Shown in pieces: positions 26,041 to 35,416 of a stretch of DNA of 64,000 nucleotides. Position 1 is the stretch's first letter; each line of letters opens with the position of its first letter. A program made the position numbers and the translations under genes. The notes below the pieces were generated by a model, which saw nothing but the letters and a program-made list of their open reading frames with translations, ran no database searches and had not been told where the DNA came from. The DNA comes from Bradyrhizobium sp. 21. Lineage in GTDB: Bacteria; Pseudomonadota; Alphaproteobacteria; Rhizobiales; Xanthobacteraceae. The DNA is taken from assembly GCF_023073335.1 (NCBI RefSeq), contig NZ_JADPJG010000026.1:97945-161944 (forward strand). Reading direction: 5' to 3'.

Positions 26041-26504
26041 CCATCGAGAACCGGTTCGTCAGTCTCCAGTTGATTGCTGACAATCACCGTGTAGGTCCCG
26101 GCCTGCCGGAAAATGGGGACCTTCCGCGTGTCGTTGCCTTTCGACGGGTAACCTTGTGCATCGCCGACCTTGATCGAGAGGTCGGTCATGCGCCTGAAGA
26201 TGTCCCAGGGGATCGAAGGTTGTGCCGGCGAACTCGGATCTGGTTGCGGGAACACCATGTAGAAGCGCTCCCTCGTCGGGCTCTCGATCGCGAGATAGCC
26301 GCCATGCTCAGGCGCTATGCTCATATGGATCGTATCACCGGACCTCACGCGGAGCGGTTCGCACTGCATGCCTTGCTGGTCGATCGGCGGGGCGCGGGCG
26401 GGCAAATCCTGGTCGGCGGCCCATGCGTTCGTTGAGGCCGCAATGACAAGCGCAATCGCGAGAGAGAGCCCGGTTCGAGTGTTTGGCATTCTGCTGGCCG
26501 TCAT
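26013..26504 (-). CDS. Small exported protein, middle gene of the deamidase operon
   Basis: 163 residues with a signal peptide (LSLAIALVIAASTNAWA, cut near residue 30; ATG 26489 may be the true start). The mature part begins near EPLRVRSGDTIHMSIAPEHG and contains GYLAIESPTRERFYMVFPQP and a C-terminal beta-rich segment RQAGTYTVIVSNQLETDEPV. This resembles the DUF4384-like or PPC-like beta domains that bind surfaces, but I would not assign a family. One mature Cys pair (CEPL near the start, WCKINF at the end) may form a disulfide. Starts 3 bases after the preceding gene and overlaps the next one: a tight operon. Confidence 0.75.
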   Translation of the reverse strand: MTASRMPNTRTGLSLAIALVIAASTNAWAADQDLPARAPPIDQQGMQCEPLRVRSGDTIHMSIAPEHGGYLAIESPTRERFYMVFPQPDPSSPAQPSIPWDIFRRMTDLSIKVGDAQGYPSKGNDTRKVPIFRQAGTYTVIVSNQLETDEPVLDGWCKINFRP

Positions 26505-26507
26505 AGT

Positions 26508-27737
<1,230 letters not shown>

Positions 27738-28121
27738 GCTGCAATCTTCGCGAAAGAAAAAAACATTGGTTCAAAACGACGCGCGACAAGCTAGACAACT
27801 CTTGGATTGATGGCAATAGCCATGTATAGTCGAGCGTGTGGCGCGGTCCCGTCGTGGCCACGCCGCTCGTCTCACGGCAAAATCCCGACCCTTGGCGATG
27901 CTCGCGACGCGACCTCGTCCTGCACTCCGCAGCTCGGGAGTTTCTTAAAGCCGGTATCCACGAAATCCGAATGCGCCGAGGGACGCTCCTGCGTGACGCA
28001 GGCGGCCGCCGCAACGGCGATGATGCCAATTTGTCCTGGTGCGTCAAGTGTGTTTTCGGAAGATACGTAATTCGGTGTTCCCGCCCAGCATGCCCATCGG
28101 AGCGGGCGGAGAGGCCCGTGC
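27738..28121. other. Intergenic region upstream of the deamidase operon
   Basis: About 384 bases. The right part contains a minus-strand frame ending at 27872 that reads like a decayed lipoprotein signal (IIAVAAAACVTQERPSAHSD, then FVDTGFKKLPSCGVQDEVAS) but has no start codon. The left part is AT-richer and should hold the operon promoter. No palindrome stands out. Confidence 0.4.
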
Positions 28122-28829
28122 TCAGCCGCGCGGCCCGCGCAGCTGCGCGGTCAGCTTCTCCATCGCGTCGGCGGCGTCGCGCCATTGCGACAGCCAGCTG
28201 CGCGGAAAGCGGAAGGTGAGGTCGGCGCCGCCGACGCGGCGTTCGGCAAGGCACATGCCCGGGGTTACCGCATCGCGCGTGCAGCGCGCGGTCAGCGCGG
28301 GGCTTGCAGCGGAATAGAAGTCCTCGCTGCCGTAGGGCGTATCAGCGCGGAACATCCGCATCGTCAGCCCGTCCGCTGGACTGGCTGCGGCTTGGTCGAA
28401 ATAGCGCGGATAGATCGTGGCGGTGCGCTGTTCGGGCGAGAGTGCATCGTGATGCGCCGCGATCGACAGGAAGATGCGGTCGATCGGCTGCATCGCCGCA
28501 TCCACGCTATCGGCGGTGACGCGCTTCGGCGCGCCGGGGGGTTCCAGCGAAGGATACAGGAAGTCGAGATCGATCCGCTCCTGCGGCCCGGAGTGGCGCT
28601 GGATCTTCATGCGGATCGCGGTCACAGGCAGGTTGAACAGCGTGCCGCCGACGCTCACCGGCAGCTTGTCCGGGGCGTTGGCGCCGCTCGGGCCCCAGGT
28701 CGGCCACAACAGATAGGCGACGAGCGCGACCGCGCCCAACGCGGCAGTGCCGCCGAGCACGATCGGGACGACATATGCCCGGGTGCGCGTCCGGGGAGAC
28801 TGAGGGGAGATTGCCGAAAACACCGTCAT
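28122..28829 (-). CDS. Membrane-anchored hypothetical protein
   Basis: 235 residues. A short basic cytoplasmic head (QSPRTRTRAY) precedes one helix, VVPIVLGGTAALGAVALVAY, and the rest appears periplasmic. The outer part contains LPVTAIRMKIQRHSGPQERI, DLDFLYPSLE and a Cys pair in ARCTRDAVTPGMCLAERRV. The whole resembles conserved hypothetical proteins of Bradyrhizobium that I know only by type; no enzyme motif is visible. Start ATG 28829 fits directly before the helix. Divergent from the small membrane gene at 29052. Confidence 0.78.
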   Translation of the reverse strand: MTVFSAISPQSPRTRTRAYVVPIVLGGTAALGAVALVAYLLWPTWGPSGANAPDKLPVSVGGTLFNLPVTAIRMKIQRHSGPQERIDLDFLYPSLEPPGAPKRVTADSVDAAMQPIDRIFLSIAAHHDALSPEQRTATIYPRYFDQAAASPADGLTMRMFRADTPYGSEDFYSAASPALTARCTRDAVTPGMCLAERRVGGADLTFRFPRSWLSQWRDAADAMEKLTAQLRGPRG

Positions 28830-29051
28830 GAGCCGCGCGAATGAAACCGGAAGTCGGCCGATGGCCGACGAATCAGCGGCGAATATGCCACGCGGTGGCG
28901 ATTTCGCGGAGCGTTCGCCGGCTGCGGGAAAGGGCGAGGGGCCTGCGTGGGATGGCCGGCGGCGTTAACCTTCCCTTAAGGATAATGTAGCGTTAACCGG
29001 CACTATTTGTCACGAGAAGGCTCCGGCGTTGCGTAAGGGCGGACCGTTCCG

Positions 29052-29381
29052 ATGACACCTGAGGCTCTCAATACTTTCTTCTCGATCTGCATCGGTTTCG
29101 CGCTCGCGGGCGCGCTCGTGAGCGGATACCAGGCGGTCGCACAGCGGCCCGCCGGCTTCGGTCTGTTGCAGGACGGCGTGGCACCGAAGACCTTCGCTGC
29201 GGTTCCCTTCCTGGTGTTCGCGGCGCCCTTCATCATCATGCGCAACACCCTGCGCGGCATGCGGGTGGAAAGCCGCCGCGTGGAATTCGTGATGATGGCG
29301 ACCGTCATCGCCGGCTTCTGGAGCATGATGAGCGGCACCTTCTTCCTGATGACGCTGCGTGCGACTGGTGTCCTGAGCTGA
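29052..29381 (+). CDS. Small membrane protein (DUF6949-like)
   Basis: 109 residues with three hydrophobic helices: FFSICIGFALAGALVSGYQA, AAVPFLVFAAPFIIM and FVMMATVIAGFWSMMSGTFF. The segment AQRPAGFGLLQDG between helices 1 and 2 and RNTLRGMRVE after helix 2 fit the family I recall as DUF6949, found in Rhizobiales inner membranes and of unknown role. Transcribed towards a gamma-carbonic anhydrase gene 86 bases downstream. Confidence 0.8.
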   Translation: MTPEALNTFFSICIGFALAGALVSGYQAVAQRPAGFGLLQDGVAPKTFAAVPFLVFAAPFIIMRNTLRGMRVESRRVEFVMMATVIAGFWSMMSGTFFLMTLRATGVLS

Positions 29382-29467
29382 CGGTTTGCGTTGCAGGGCT
29401 GCCCGACAGCCCTTTGCCACGTCGCTCCCGTTTCGCTATGTCAGTCCTCGCGTGACAGGAGACCCTC

Positions 29468-29998
29468 ATGGCGATCTACGAGCTCGACGGGCAGGCGCCC
29501 GACCTTCCCGCCGACGGCAATTACTTCATTGCGGAGACTGCCACCGTGATCGGCCGCGTGCGCCTGAAGCCGGGTGCGAGCGTCTGGTTCGGCGCGGTTC
29601 TGCGCGGCGACAATGAGTGGATCGAGATCGGCGAGGGCGCCAACGTCCAGGACGGCTCGACCTGCCACACCGACCTCGGCTTTCCGCTTCACATCGGCAG
29701 CAACTGCACGGTCGGTCACAACGTCATCCTGCACGGCTGCACCATCGAGGAGGGCGCGCTCGTCGGCATGGGCTCGATCGTGATGAACGGCGCCAGGATC
29801 GGCCGCAACAGCATCGTCGGCGCAGGTTCCGTCATCACCGAGGGCAAGCAGTTCCCCGAACGCTCCCTGATCATTGGCTCGCCGGCGCGCGCGATCCGCA
29901 CCCTCGACGACGCCCAGGTGCAGAAGATGGGCAGCGCGGCGAGGTTCTATGTGGCCAACGGCCCGCGCTTCAAGACGGGCCTGAAGCGGATCGGCTGA
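29468..29998 (+). CDS. Gamma-class carbonic anhydrase family protein
   Basis: 176 residues forming a left-handed beta-helix of hexapeptide repeats. Marks are AVLRGDNEWIEIGEGANVQD, the zinc His in GSTCHTD and in TVGHNVILHGC, and the C-terminal helix ending in GPRFKTGLKRI. Members (YrdA, CaiE, mitochondrial complex I gamma-CA) are trimers with metal at subunit interfaces; many have weak or no carbonic anhydrase activity. Cytoplasmic. ATG 29468 has AGGAGA 5 bases upstream. Confidence 0.93.
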   Translation: MAIYELDGQAPDLPADGNYFIAETATVIGRVRLKPGASVWFGAVLRGDNEWIEIGEGANVQDGSTCHTDLGFPLHIGSNCTVGHNVILHGCTIEEGALVGMGSIVMNGARIGRNSIVGAGSVITEGKQFPERSLIIGSPARAIRTLDDAQVQKMGSAARFYVANGPRFKTGLKRIG

Positions 29999-30116
29999 GG
30001 CAGGCGCCGCCGCGTCGGCCCTGGGCCGAACCGTAAAAATACCAGCCGGTAATTTAATCCTCCGCTAGCGTAATCACGTTTATCGTGGCGCGTTTTCAAC
30101 CAGGGGGAGCGGCGCG

Positions 30117-31811
30117 ATGGACGCTGCGGCGCTGGGATCCGGCCTCACCGCCGGAACCAACTTATTGAAGAAATTTGTCCGCCTCGCACGCGGCGCCGAC
30201 ACGCTCAGCGTTGCGGAGAAGGTCTACAGCATCGCGGGCTTTCTCGCCATCGTCACCACCTTCCTGCTCGTGATGTCGATCCAGTCGGTCCGCCTGCAGA
30301 CGACCTATCGCCACATGCACGCCTCCTCGGCGGAGGCCGCGATCAATGTCGGCCGCATCAACGCGCTGATCTATGCCATCGTGATGGAATCGCGCGGCAT
30401 CTACATGTCCAGCGATCGCGGCGCGGTGAAGCCGTTCGCCGACGGGCTAGTGCGTCGCAACCGCGAGCTCGCCGACGCCGTGAAGCGCATGGAGCGGACC
30501 GTCGGCGACGATGATGCCGTACTATTCACCAGCTTCCGGCAGCGCATCGCGCAGTTCATCGAGTTCCGACAGGAGCTGGTGCGGCGCGGCGTGGAGATTA
30601 GTCCCGCGGCCGCGCGCGAATGGGGCAACAATGATGCCAACCGGACGCTGCGCAGCAAGCTCAACGGCGACCTCGAGACGCTCGAACGCATCTACGGGCA
30701 GCGGGCCAGCGATGCCGACGCTCTCGCGAACGAGAACCGCTACGCCGCGGCCTATCTTTTCGTGCTCGGGCTCGCCGCGCTCTTCCTCGCAGGCTTGAAT
30801 GTCGTCGTGATGCGGAGCTCGGTGGTCGGCGCGCTGGCCGAAATCACGCAGGCGACCGATCGCATTGCCACCGGCGACGTCAAGAGCGAGGTGCCGCATC
30901 TCGGCCGTCACGACGAGATCGGGCACCTTGCCCGCGCCGTGCAGAACTTCCGCGACGCGGTGGCGCGGATCTTCGAGCTCGAAGAGCTCGAGCTCGGCAC
31001 CGCGCAGGCGCGCGACGCGGCGAGGACCGAGCGCGACAAGTTCAACGACAAGTACCAGGCCAAGAAGTGGCAGATGTCGGCCGCGATCAACAGCATGCCG
31101 CAGGGCCTGATCATGCTCGACGGCAAGGCTAACGTTGTCGCGATGAACGGCAATTATCGGCAGATCTACAATCTGCCCGAGACGATCCAGGCGGGATCGA
31201 CGCTAGAGGAAATTCTACAGCATCGGGTCACGAGCGGCTTGTTCAGTGGCGACGTCGCGAAATTTCTTGCGGCGATTGTCGACCGTATCGCCAAGCGCGA
31301 GCCGGCGGTCCAGGAGCTCACCTTGAACGACGGCCGTGTCATCAGAATTTACGAACGTCCGATGGACGGCGGCGGCTGGGTGTCGGTGCAGGAAGACGTC
31401 ACCGAACAGCGTCAGCGCGAGCGCATTCTCGAGCGGATGGAGCGCTTCCTCGCCACCATCATCGAGAATGTGGCGGAAGGCATCATCGCCAAGGATGCGC
31501 GCAATTTGCGCTACGTCTTCGTCAACAAGGCGGCCGAGAAGATGATCGGCATGTCGCGCGGCGAGATCATCGGCAAGACCGCGCGGGAATTGTTCTCCGC
31601 AGAGTCCGCCGAATTGATCGAGCGGCGCGACAGGCAGCTTCTGGCGCAGAAGCAGCAGCTCGAGCCGATCGTCGATACCATCGGCAATCCCGCGCGCGGG
31701 CGCCGCGTGATCTCCGCCCGCCGTGTCCAGATCGGCGGCGCGGGCGAAGAGTCCCACATGTTCGTGACCATGGTCGAGGATCGGACCGAGAAGATCGTGG
31801 CGGCCGCGTAG
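30117..31811 (+). CDS. HAMP-PAS sensory protein without recognisable output domain
   Basis: 564 residues. A first membrane helix (IAGFLAIVTTFLLVMSIQSV, residues about 43-62) and a second (YLFVLGLAALFLAGLNVVV, near 210-230) enclose a periplasmic helical sensor with YRHMHASSAEAAINVGRINA. A HAMP domain follows (TQATDRIATGDVKSEV, then HDEIGHLARAVQNF), a coiled segment, and two PAS domains (NSMPQGLIMLDGKANVVAMN; FLATIIENVAEGIIAKDARN). The chain ends just after the second PAS (MVEDRTEKIV); no kinase, GGDEF/EAL or chemoreceptor domain is present, and the next gene is on the other strand. Either output is through protein contact or a downstream domain was lost. GGGGGAG lies 7 bases before the ATG. 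Confidence 0.85.
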   Translation: MDAAALGSGLTAGTNLLKKFVRLARGADTLSVAEKVYSIAGFLAIVTTFLLVMSIQSVRLQTTYRHMHASSAEAAINVGRINALIYAIVMESRGIYMSSDRGAVKPFADGLVRRNRELADAVKRMERTVGDDDAVLFTSFRQRIAQFIEFRQELVRRGVEISPAAAREWGNNDANRTLRSKLNGDLETLERIYGQRASDADALANENRYAAAYLFVLGLAALFLAGLNVVVMRSSVVGALAEITQATDRIATGDVKSEVPHLGRHDEIGHLARAVQNFRDAVARIFELEELELGTAQARDAARTERDKFNDKYQAKKWQMSAAINSMPQGLIMLDGKANVVAMNGNYRQIYNLPETIQAGSTLEEILQHRVTSGLFSGDVAKFLAAIVDRIAKREPAVQELTLNDGRVIRIYERPMDGGGWVSVQEDVTEQRQRERILERMERFLATIIENVAEGIIAKDARNLRYVFVNKAAEKMIGMSRGEIIGKTARELFSAESAELIERRDRQLLAQKQQLEPIVDTIGNPARGRRVISARRVQIGGAGEESHMFVTMVEDRTEKIVAAA

Positions 31812-31841
31812 TCGTCGGCGCGCGCCATCCCAAGCGGCGCG

Positions 31842-32006
31842 TCAGCTTCCCTCGGATTCGCGCGCTTCCATTGCACTGGCGACCTTCTCGTGGCCGGCGG
31901 CCCACAAGGCATGCTCGTTGCTGCCGTCCTGGTACGGATTGCCCTCGGCCGGAATGTTCTCGCGCGCGGCACGTTCGCCCTCTGCAAAGGGATCGCGATC
32001 GGTCAT
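31842..32006 (-). CDS. Small Rmf/CrpP-like protein
   Basis: 54 residues, MTDRDPFAEGERAARENIPA, then EGNPYQDGSNEHALWAAGHE and a charged tail. The pattern of Gly-x-x-Ala at the start, AsnPro-Tyr in the middle and Trp-x-x-Gly-His near the end is that of ribosome modulation factor and CrpP-like small proteins. Several such proteins occur per genome in Bradyrhizobium. AGGCGA lies about 9 bases upstream of the ATG. E. coli Rmf dimerises ribosomes in stationary phase; whether this one does is unknown. Confidence 0.75.
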   Translation of the reverse strand: MTDRDPFAEGERAARENIPAEGNPYQDGSNEHALWAAGHEKVASAMEARESEGS

Positions 32007-32152
32007 CGTGATGTCGCCTGTCTGGTTGCCTCGTCGAACGCGATCAGTCTGCGCATGATCGTGCCCGCCTTCCCGCTTTCAAGCTGATGCGATGGCATTT
32101 GTTCCGGAACCGGTCTTCGCCGCAGCCGTTGACCGGCGAAGGAGAATTTCCG

Positions 32153-32464
32153 ATGGCCAGATCGCCCACAACCCGTCCAATCAAGACCCTCATCGTGATC
32201 TTTGCCCTTGCGGCGATGCCGGCCGTATCGTTCGCGCAAGCGACCGGCGGCGCAACCGGCTCCGGCGGATCGACCGGCTCGGCTGGTGTCGCAAACTCTT
32301 CCACTTCGTCACCCGGCACTAACAGCCTGGGTACGGCGCAATCATCTGGCGGGTCGCCCGGGGTCACCACCGGCACCGGCGCAGGTGGGTCAGCTGATGC
32401 CACCGTCAACGCCGAGAACCGGTTGCTCGACAAGAAGCTCAAGAGCATCTGCCGCGGTTGCTGA
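32153..32464 (+). CDS. Small secreted Gly/Ser/Thr-rich protein
   Basis: 103 residues. Signal peptide TLIVIFALAAMPAVSFA cut near residue 29, then a low-complexity region rich in Gly, Ser and Thr (ATGGATGSGGSTGSAGVANS), then a short conserved-looking helical end, ENRLLDKKLKSICRGC, with two Cys. AAGGAGA lies 7 bases before ATG 32153. Similar exported proteins with a variable linker and a Cys-containing end occur in Bradyrhizobium; function unknown. Confidence 0.75.
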   Translation: MARSPTTRPIKTLIVIFALAAMPAVSFAQATGGATGSGGSTGSAGVANSSTSSPGTNSLGTAQSSGGSPGVTTGTGAGGSADATVNAENRLLDKKLKSICRGC

Positions 32465-32567
32465 TGCTCGCGCGGAAGTGAGGCAGCGTGACTGTCCCGA
32501 ATGCCCTGGGGACGTTAGCTTGGTCCTGCTTTGAAGCGTGGAGCGTGTCCACGCGGAGGATCGAGTG

Positions 32568-32948
32568 ATGTTACGCAAGATGATGATGGCGGCGCTGGCC
32601 GTCGCGGTCGTCGCGCTGTCGGCGCCGCAGGCAGCCCGGGCGGCAGGCGGTTTCGGCCATGGCGGCGGCTGGGGCCACGGCGGTGGATGGGGTCACGGTG
32701 GTGGCGGCTGGGGCCATGGCGGCCACTGGCATGGCGGCGGCTTTTGGCCTGGCGTCGCGCTCGGGGCGGGCATCGCCGGCGCCGGATACTACGGCGGCTA
32801 TTACGGCTACGGCCAACCGTATTACGGCAATCCTTATTACTATGGTACCGGCTACGACGATGGCGGGTATGGCGGATGCTACGTCGTCCGGAAGCGCGTC
32901 ATGACGCCGTCGGGCTGGCGTTTCCGCAGTGTGGATGTCTGCGAGTAG
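32568..32948 (+). CDS. Secreted Gly/His/Tyr-rich protein
   Basis: 126 residues. Signal peptide MMMAALAVAVVALSAPQAARA, then GFGHGGGWGHGGGWGHGGGG, a short hydrophobic glycine-rich segment (GVALGAGIAGAGYYGG), a Tyr/Gly region and a Cys-bounded end CYVVRKRVMTPSGWRFRSVD. The Gly-His repeats could bind metal ions, and the hydrophobic Gly segment could insert in membrane; both are inference. GGAGG precedes ATG 32568 by 7 bases. Many copies of this protein type occur in Bradyrhizobium. Confidence 0.85.
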   Translation: MLRKMMMAALAVAVVALSAPQAARAAGGFGHGGGWGHGGGWGHGGGGWGHGGHWHGGGFWPGVALGAGIAGAGYYGGYYGYGQPYYGNPYYYGTGYDDGGYGGCYVVRKRVMTPSGWRFRSVDVCE

Positions 32949-32964
32949 GCCCGGCAGGACCCAT

Positions 32965-33006
32965 AAAAAACAAGGTCGTTGACGCAGTATACCGTCAACG
33001 ACCTTG
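32965..33006 (-). terminator. Intrinsic terminator (minus strand)
   Basis: CAAGGTCGTTGACG at 32971-32984 pairs perfectly with CGTCAACGACCTTG at 32993-33006 around an 8-base loop. On the minus strand the hairpin is followed by six Ts (32970-32965), so it ends transcription of the coiled-coil gene at 33128. The stem may also stop plus-strand transcription from the Gly/His-rich gene. Confidence 0.9.
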
Positions 33007-33127
33007 CCAGCCCCGGACATTGAAATCGGCTCACGCCATCCGGTGACGGCAAGCATCGCTCGGAATCATACGGGCGAATGTGATCCAGTTCACAAGTCGA
33101 AGAATTTAAAGTCGCGTCGCGGGCTGC

Positions 33128-33622
33128 TCAGCCGCGCGAGCGCTTGCGCACGCTGGCGTGGACGCTGTGCCGTGCCGGTTTCCTGCGGGTAACCGAGGGT
33201 GTCTCCGCCTCGGTCGCCCGGGCGCTGGCAAAGGACTGCCGCAGGCCGTCGATGGACTCGTTCAGCGTTGCGACCTGGTCGGACAGGCGCTTGGTGTCGG
33301 CCTGCTGAAATGCGAGCAACCGCTTCACGCTCTGGAGTTGATCCTGCACGACCTGGAGCTGGTCGATTGATTCCTGCTGGGTTGCCTCCAGCCCCTTGGT
33401 CTTCTCGACCAGCTGCTCCGAGGCTTGTGCGGTGCGGGTCTGGAGCTGCCGCGACGCCACCACCCGGTCAGTCTCGGGGGCTGCGCCGGTATAGGCGCGC
33501 CAGATCGCGATCGAGGTTACGCCGGCAATCAGCAGGAGGAGGGCTGCGGCGGTCAGCGCGATAGGCTGGGCGCCGAGACGAAGAAGGGGGTTGGACGGTG
33601 CGTCCTCTGCGAGATCGATCAT
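33128..33622 (-). CDS. Membrane-anchored coiled-coil protein
   Basis: 164 residues from ATG 33622 (frame open to 33670). One helix, LGAQPIALTAAALLLLIAGV, near residues 15-38, then a long predicted coiled coil from about 60 to 130 (QLVEKTKGLEATQQESIDQL, then VQDQLQSVKRLLAFQQADTK) and a basic Arg/Lys/His-rich tail (TRRKPARHSVHASVRKRSRG). The coiled coil should lie in the periplasm or cytoplasm depending on orientation; the acidic head suggests otherwise little. No family recognised. Followed by a strong terminator. Confidence 0.75.
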   Translation of the reverse strand: MIDLAEDAPSNPLLRLGAQPIALTAAALLLLIAGVTSIAIWRAYTGAAPETDRVVASRQLQTRTAQASEQLVEKTKGLEATQQESIDQLQVVQDQLQSVKRLLAFQQADTKRLSDQVATLNESIDGLRQSFASARATEAETPSVTRRKPARHSVHASVRKRSRG

Positions 33623-33798
33623 CGCTGACAAAACCCAAATTGAAACTTGGTGAGTGGCGAAGGCCGGCAACCCTGAAGCCGCCGGGGCGTCCCGAAAGCG
33701 TTACGTTTCGACAAGGAATGGGACCAAAAAGAGGCTAAGAGCAAAAAAACCAGCAATCAGCGGGCTTTGAGGCCTCCGAGGCCCATCAGGCGCAGCGA

Positions 33799-34530
33799 TC
33801 AGGGCTGAAACTGCGAAAACGGCCCGGAATAGGTCTTCGATCGCGGTGCCGCGTAGGGGCCGAGTCGGGACGTCTTCAGTCCCAGCCGCACCAGTGATTC
33901 CGCCAATGTCACCGCGGCGGCGACGCCGTCGATCACGGGCAGGCCATGCGTGGCGGCGAGCTCGGCGGCAAGATCGGCCATGCCGGCGCAGCCGAGCACG
34001 ATGGCCTCCGCGCGGTCGTCGCGGATCGAGGTCACGATCTCGGCGGAGATTTTTGCGAGAGCCGCGGTGTTGCGCTCTTCGAGCGCGAGCACCGGCACCT
34101 CGGCGGCGCGAACGCGGGCGCAGCGTTCGGCAAGGCCGTATTTCCGCAAATTATGTTCGATCGGCACGATGGAGACACCGAGCGTCGTCACCACGGCGAA
34201 GCGCGCCGCGATCAGGCTCGCGATGTGGAAGCCGGCCTCGCCAATGCCGATCACCGGCGCCGTCGCGATCGCGCGTGCGGCGTCGAGGCCGGTGTCGTCG
34301 AAGCAGGCGATGATGTGCGCGTCCGCGCCGTCGCGGTCGGCCTCGCGGATGCAGCCGAGCATGCCGGGCACCGCGAAGGCCTCGTCGTAAAATCCCTCGA
34401 TCGAGACCGGGCCCATCGCCGGCTGGCGTGCGTCGATCACCGTGCCGGGCAGGCCGATCGCGCGCGCGGCAGCGGCGATCTTCGCCGTCATGGTCACAGT
34501 GGTGTTGGGATTGACGACGTGAAGCCGCAT
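33799..34530 (-). CDS. Aspartate/glutamate/hydantoin racemase family protein
   Basis: 243 residues starting MRLHVVNPNTT, a signature of the hydantoin racemase (HyuE) branch. The two catalytic Cys lie in IIACFDDTGLD (near 75) and IVLGCAGMADL (near 180), so a two-base, cofactor-free racemase is expected; arylmalonate decarboxylase-like relatives carry only one. Last gene of the Pot-type transporter operon. ATG 34530 lies inside the end of the upstream permease gene, consistent with coupled translation; TTG 34542 is an alternative. The pairing suggests the imported compound is a chiral amino acid derivative. Confidence 0.9.
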   Translation of the reverse strand: MRLHVVNPNTTVTMTAKIAAAARAIGLPGTVIDARQPAMGPVSIEGFYDEAFAVPGMLGCIREADRDGADAHIIACFDDTGLDAARAIATAPVIGIGEAGFHIASLIAARFAVVTTLGVSIVPIEHNLRKYGLAERCARVRAAEVPVLALEERNTAALAKISAEIVTSIRDDRAEAIVLGCAGMADLAAELAATHGLPVIDGVAAAVTLAESLVRLGLKTSRLGPYAAPRSKTYSGPFSQFQP

Positions 34531-34534
34531 TGCT

Positions 34535-35413
34535 TCAGACAAGTCCTTTGCCGGCGTCCGAGCCCCTGGCCGCCTGCCGCTTGTTCAACACGTGGATGGT
34601 GCCGAGCGCAAGGCTGATCACCGTGAACGAGACGGCCGAGATCACGGTGCCGAGCGCGTAGATGTCGGGGTTCGTCACGGTCGTGGTGAGGCCCTGTAGA
34701 TCGAGCGGCAGGGTATTCACCGCCCCGATCGCCTGGCTGGAGCGCGCGAGTTCGTCCCACGACAGCGTGAAGCCGAACAGTCCGATCCCGATCACGGAGG
34801 GCAGGATGATCGGCAGCACGACATGGCGGAAGGCCTGCCACGGCGTCGCACCGAGATCGCGCGCGGCTTCCTCGAGCCTGGGATCAAAGCGGTTGAAGAT
34901 CGCGAACATGATGAGCAGGCCGAACGGCAGCGTCCAGGTCAGATGCGCGCCGAGCCCGGAGGTGAGCAGGCCCATCGAGGTCTCGAAATTCTCGTTCCAA
35001 TGCGCCTTGATCAGGTCGTCGATGATGCGGAATTCGAGCGAGATGCCGAGCGAGGTGATGATCGAGGGGACGATCAGGCTCGCGATTGCCGAGTAGAACA
35101 GGATGCTCTGCGCCTTGAACTTGCGGCGGAAGGCCATGCCGGCGGCGACCGACAGCACGACGGTGACAATCATCACGATGGTGCCAAGCAGCAGCGAGCG
35201 GCGGAAGGCCGCGCCGAGATCGACGATGCCGGTGCCCTGGAACAGCTTTGCAATCCAGAAGGTCGATACGCCATTCATCGGGAAGGTGAGACCGCCCGAC
35301 GGACCCTGGAACGACAGGACGTAGATCGCGATCATCGGGCCGTAGAGAAACAGAACATAGGCCGCGAAGAAGATCGCGAGCACGTAGAATGAGCGCGGTC
35401 GTCCTTCCTTCAT
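34535..35413 (-). CDS. ABC transporter permease (PotC type)
   Basis: 292-residue inner-membrane permease. A first helix FYVLAIFFAAYVLFLYGPMI, the EAA loop LEEAARDLGATPWQAFRHVV with LPIILPSV, and six helices overall identify the spermidine/putrescine and iron-type permease family. A 3-base gap separates it from the PotB-type gene upstream. Together they form the membrane channel of the importer encoded at 33.8-38.7 kb. Confidence 0.92.
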   Translation of the reverse strand: MKEGRPRSFYVLAIFFAAYVLFLYGPMIAIYVLSFQGPSGGLTFPMNGVSTFWIAKLFQGTGIVDLGAAFRRSLLLGTIVMIVTVVLSVAAGMAFRRKFKAQSILFYSAIASLIVPSIITSLGISLEFRIIDDLIKAHWNENFETSMGLLTSGLGAHLTWTLPFGLLIMFAIFNRFDPRLEEAARDLGATPWQAFRHVVLPIILPSVIGIGLFGFTLSWDELARSSQAIGAVNTLPLDLQGLTTTVTNPDIYALGTVISAVSFTVISLALGTIHVLNKRQAARGSDAGKGLV

Positions 35414-35416
35414 GCT

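Noticed and set aside
27872..28080. Lipoprotein-like minus-strand frame upstream of the deamidase operon
   Set aside because: It has a lipobox-like AAAAC but no start codon in frame; recorded only as a possible remnant.
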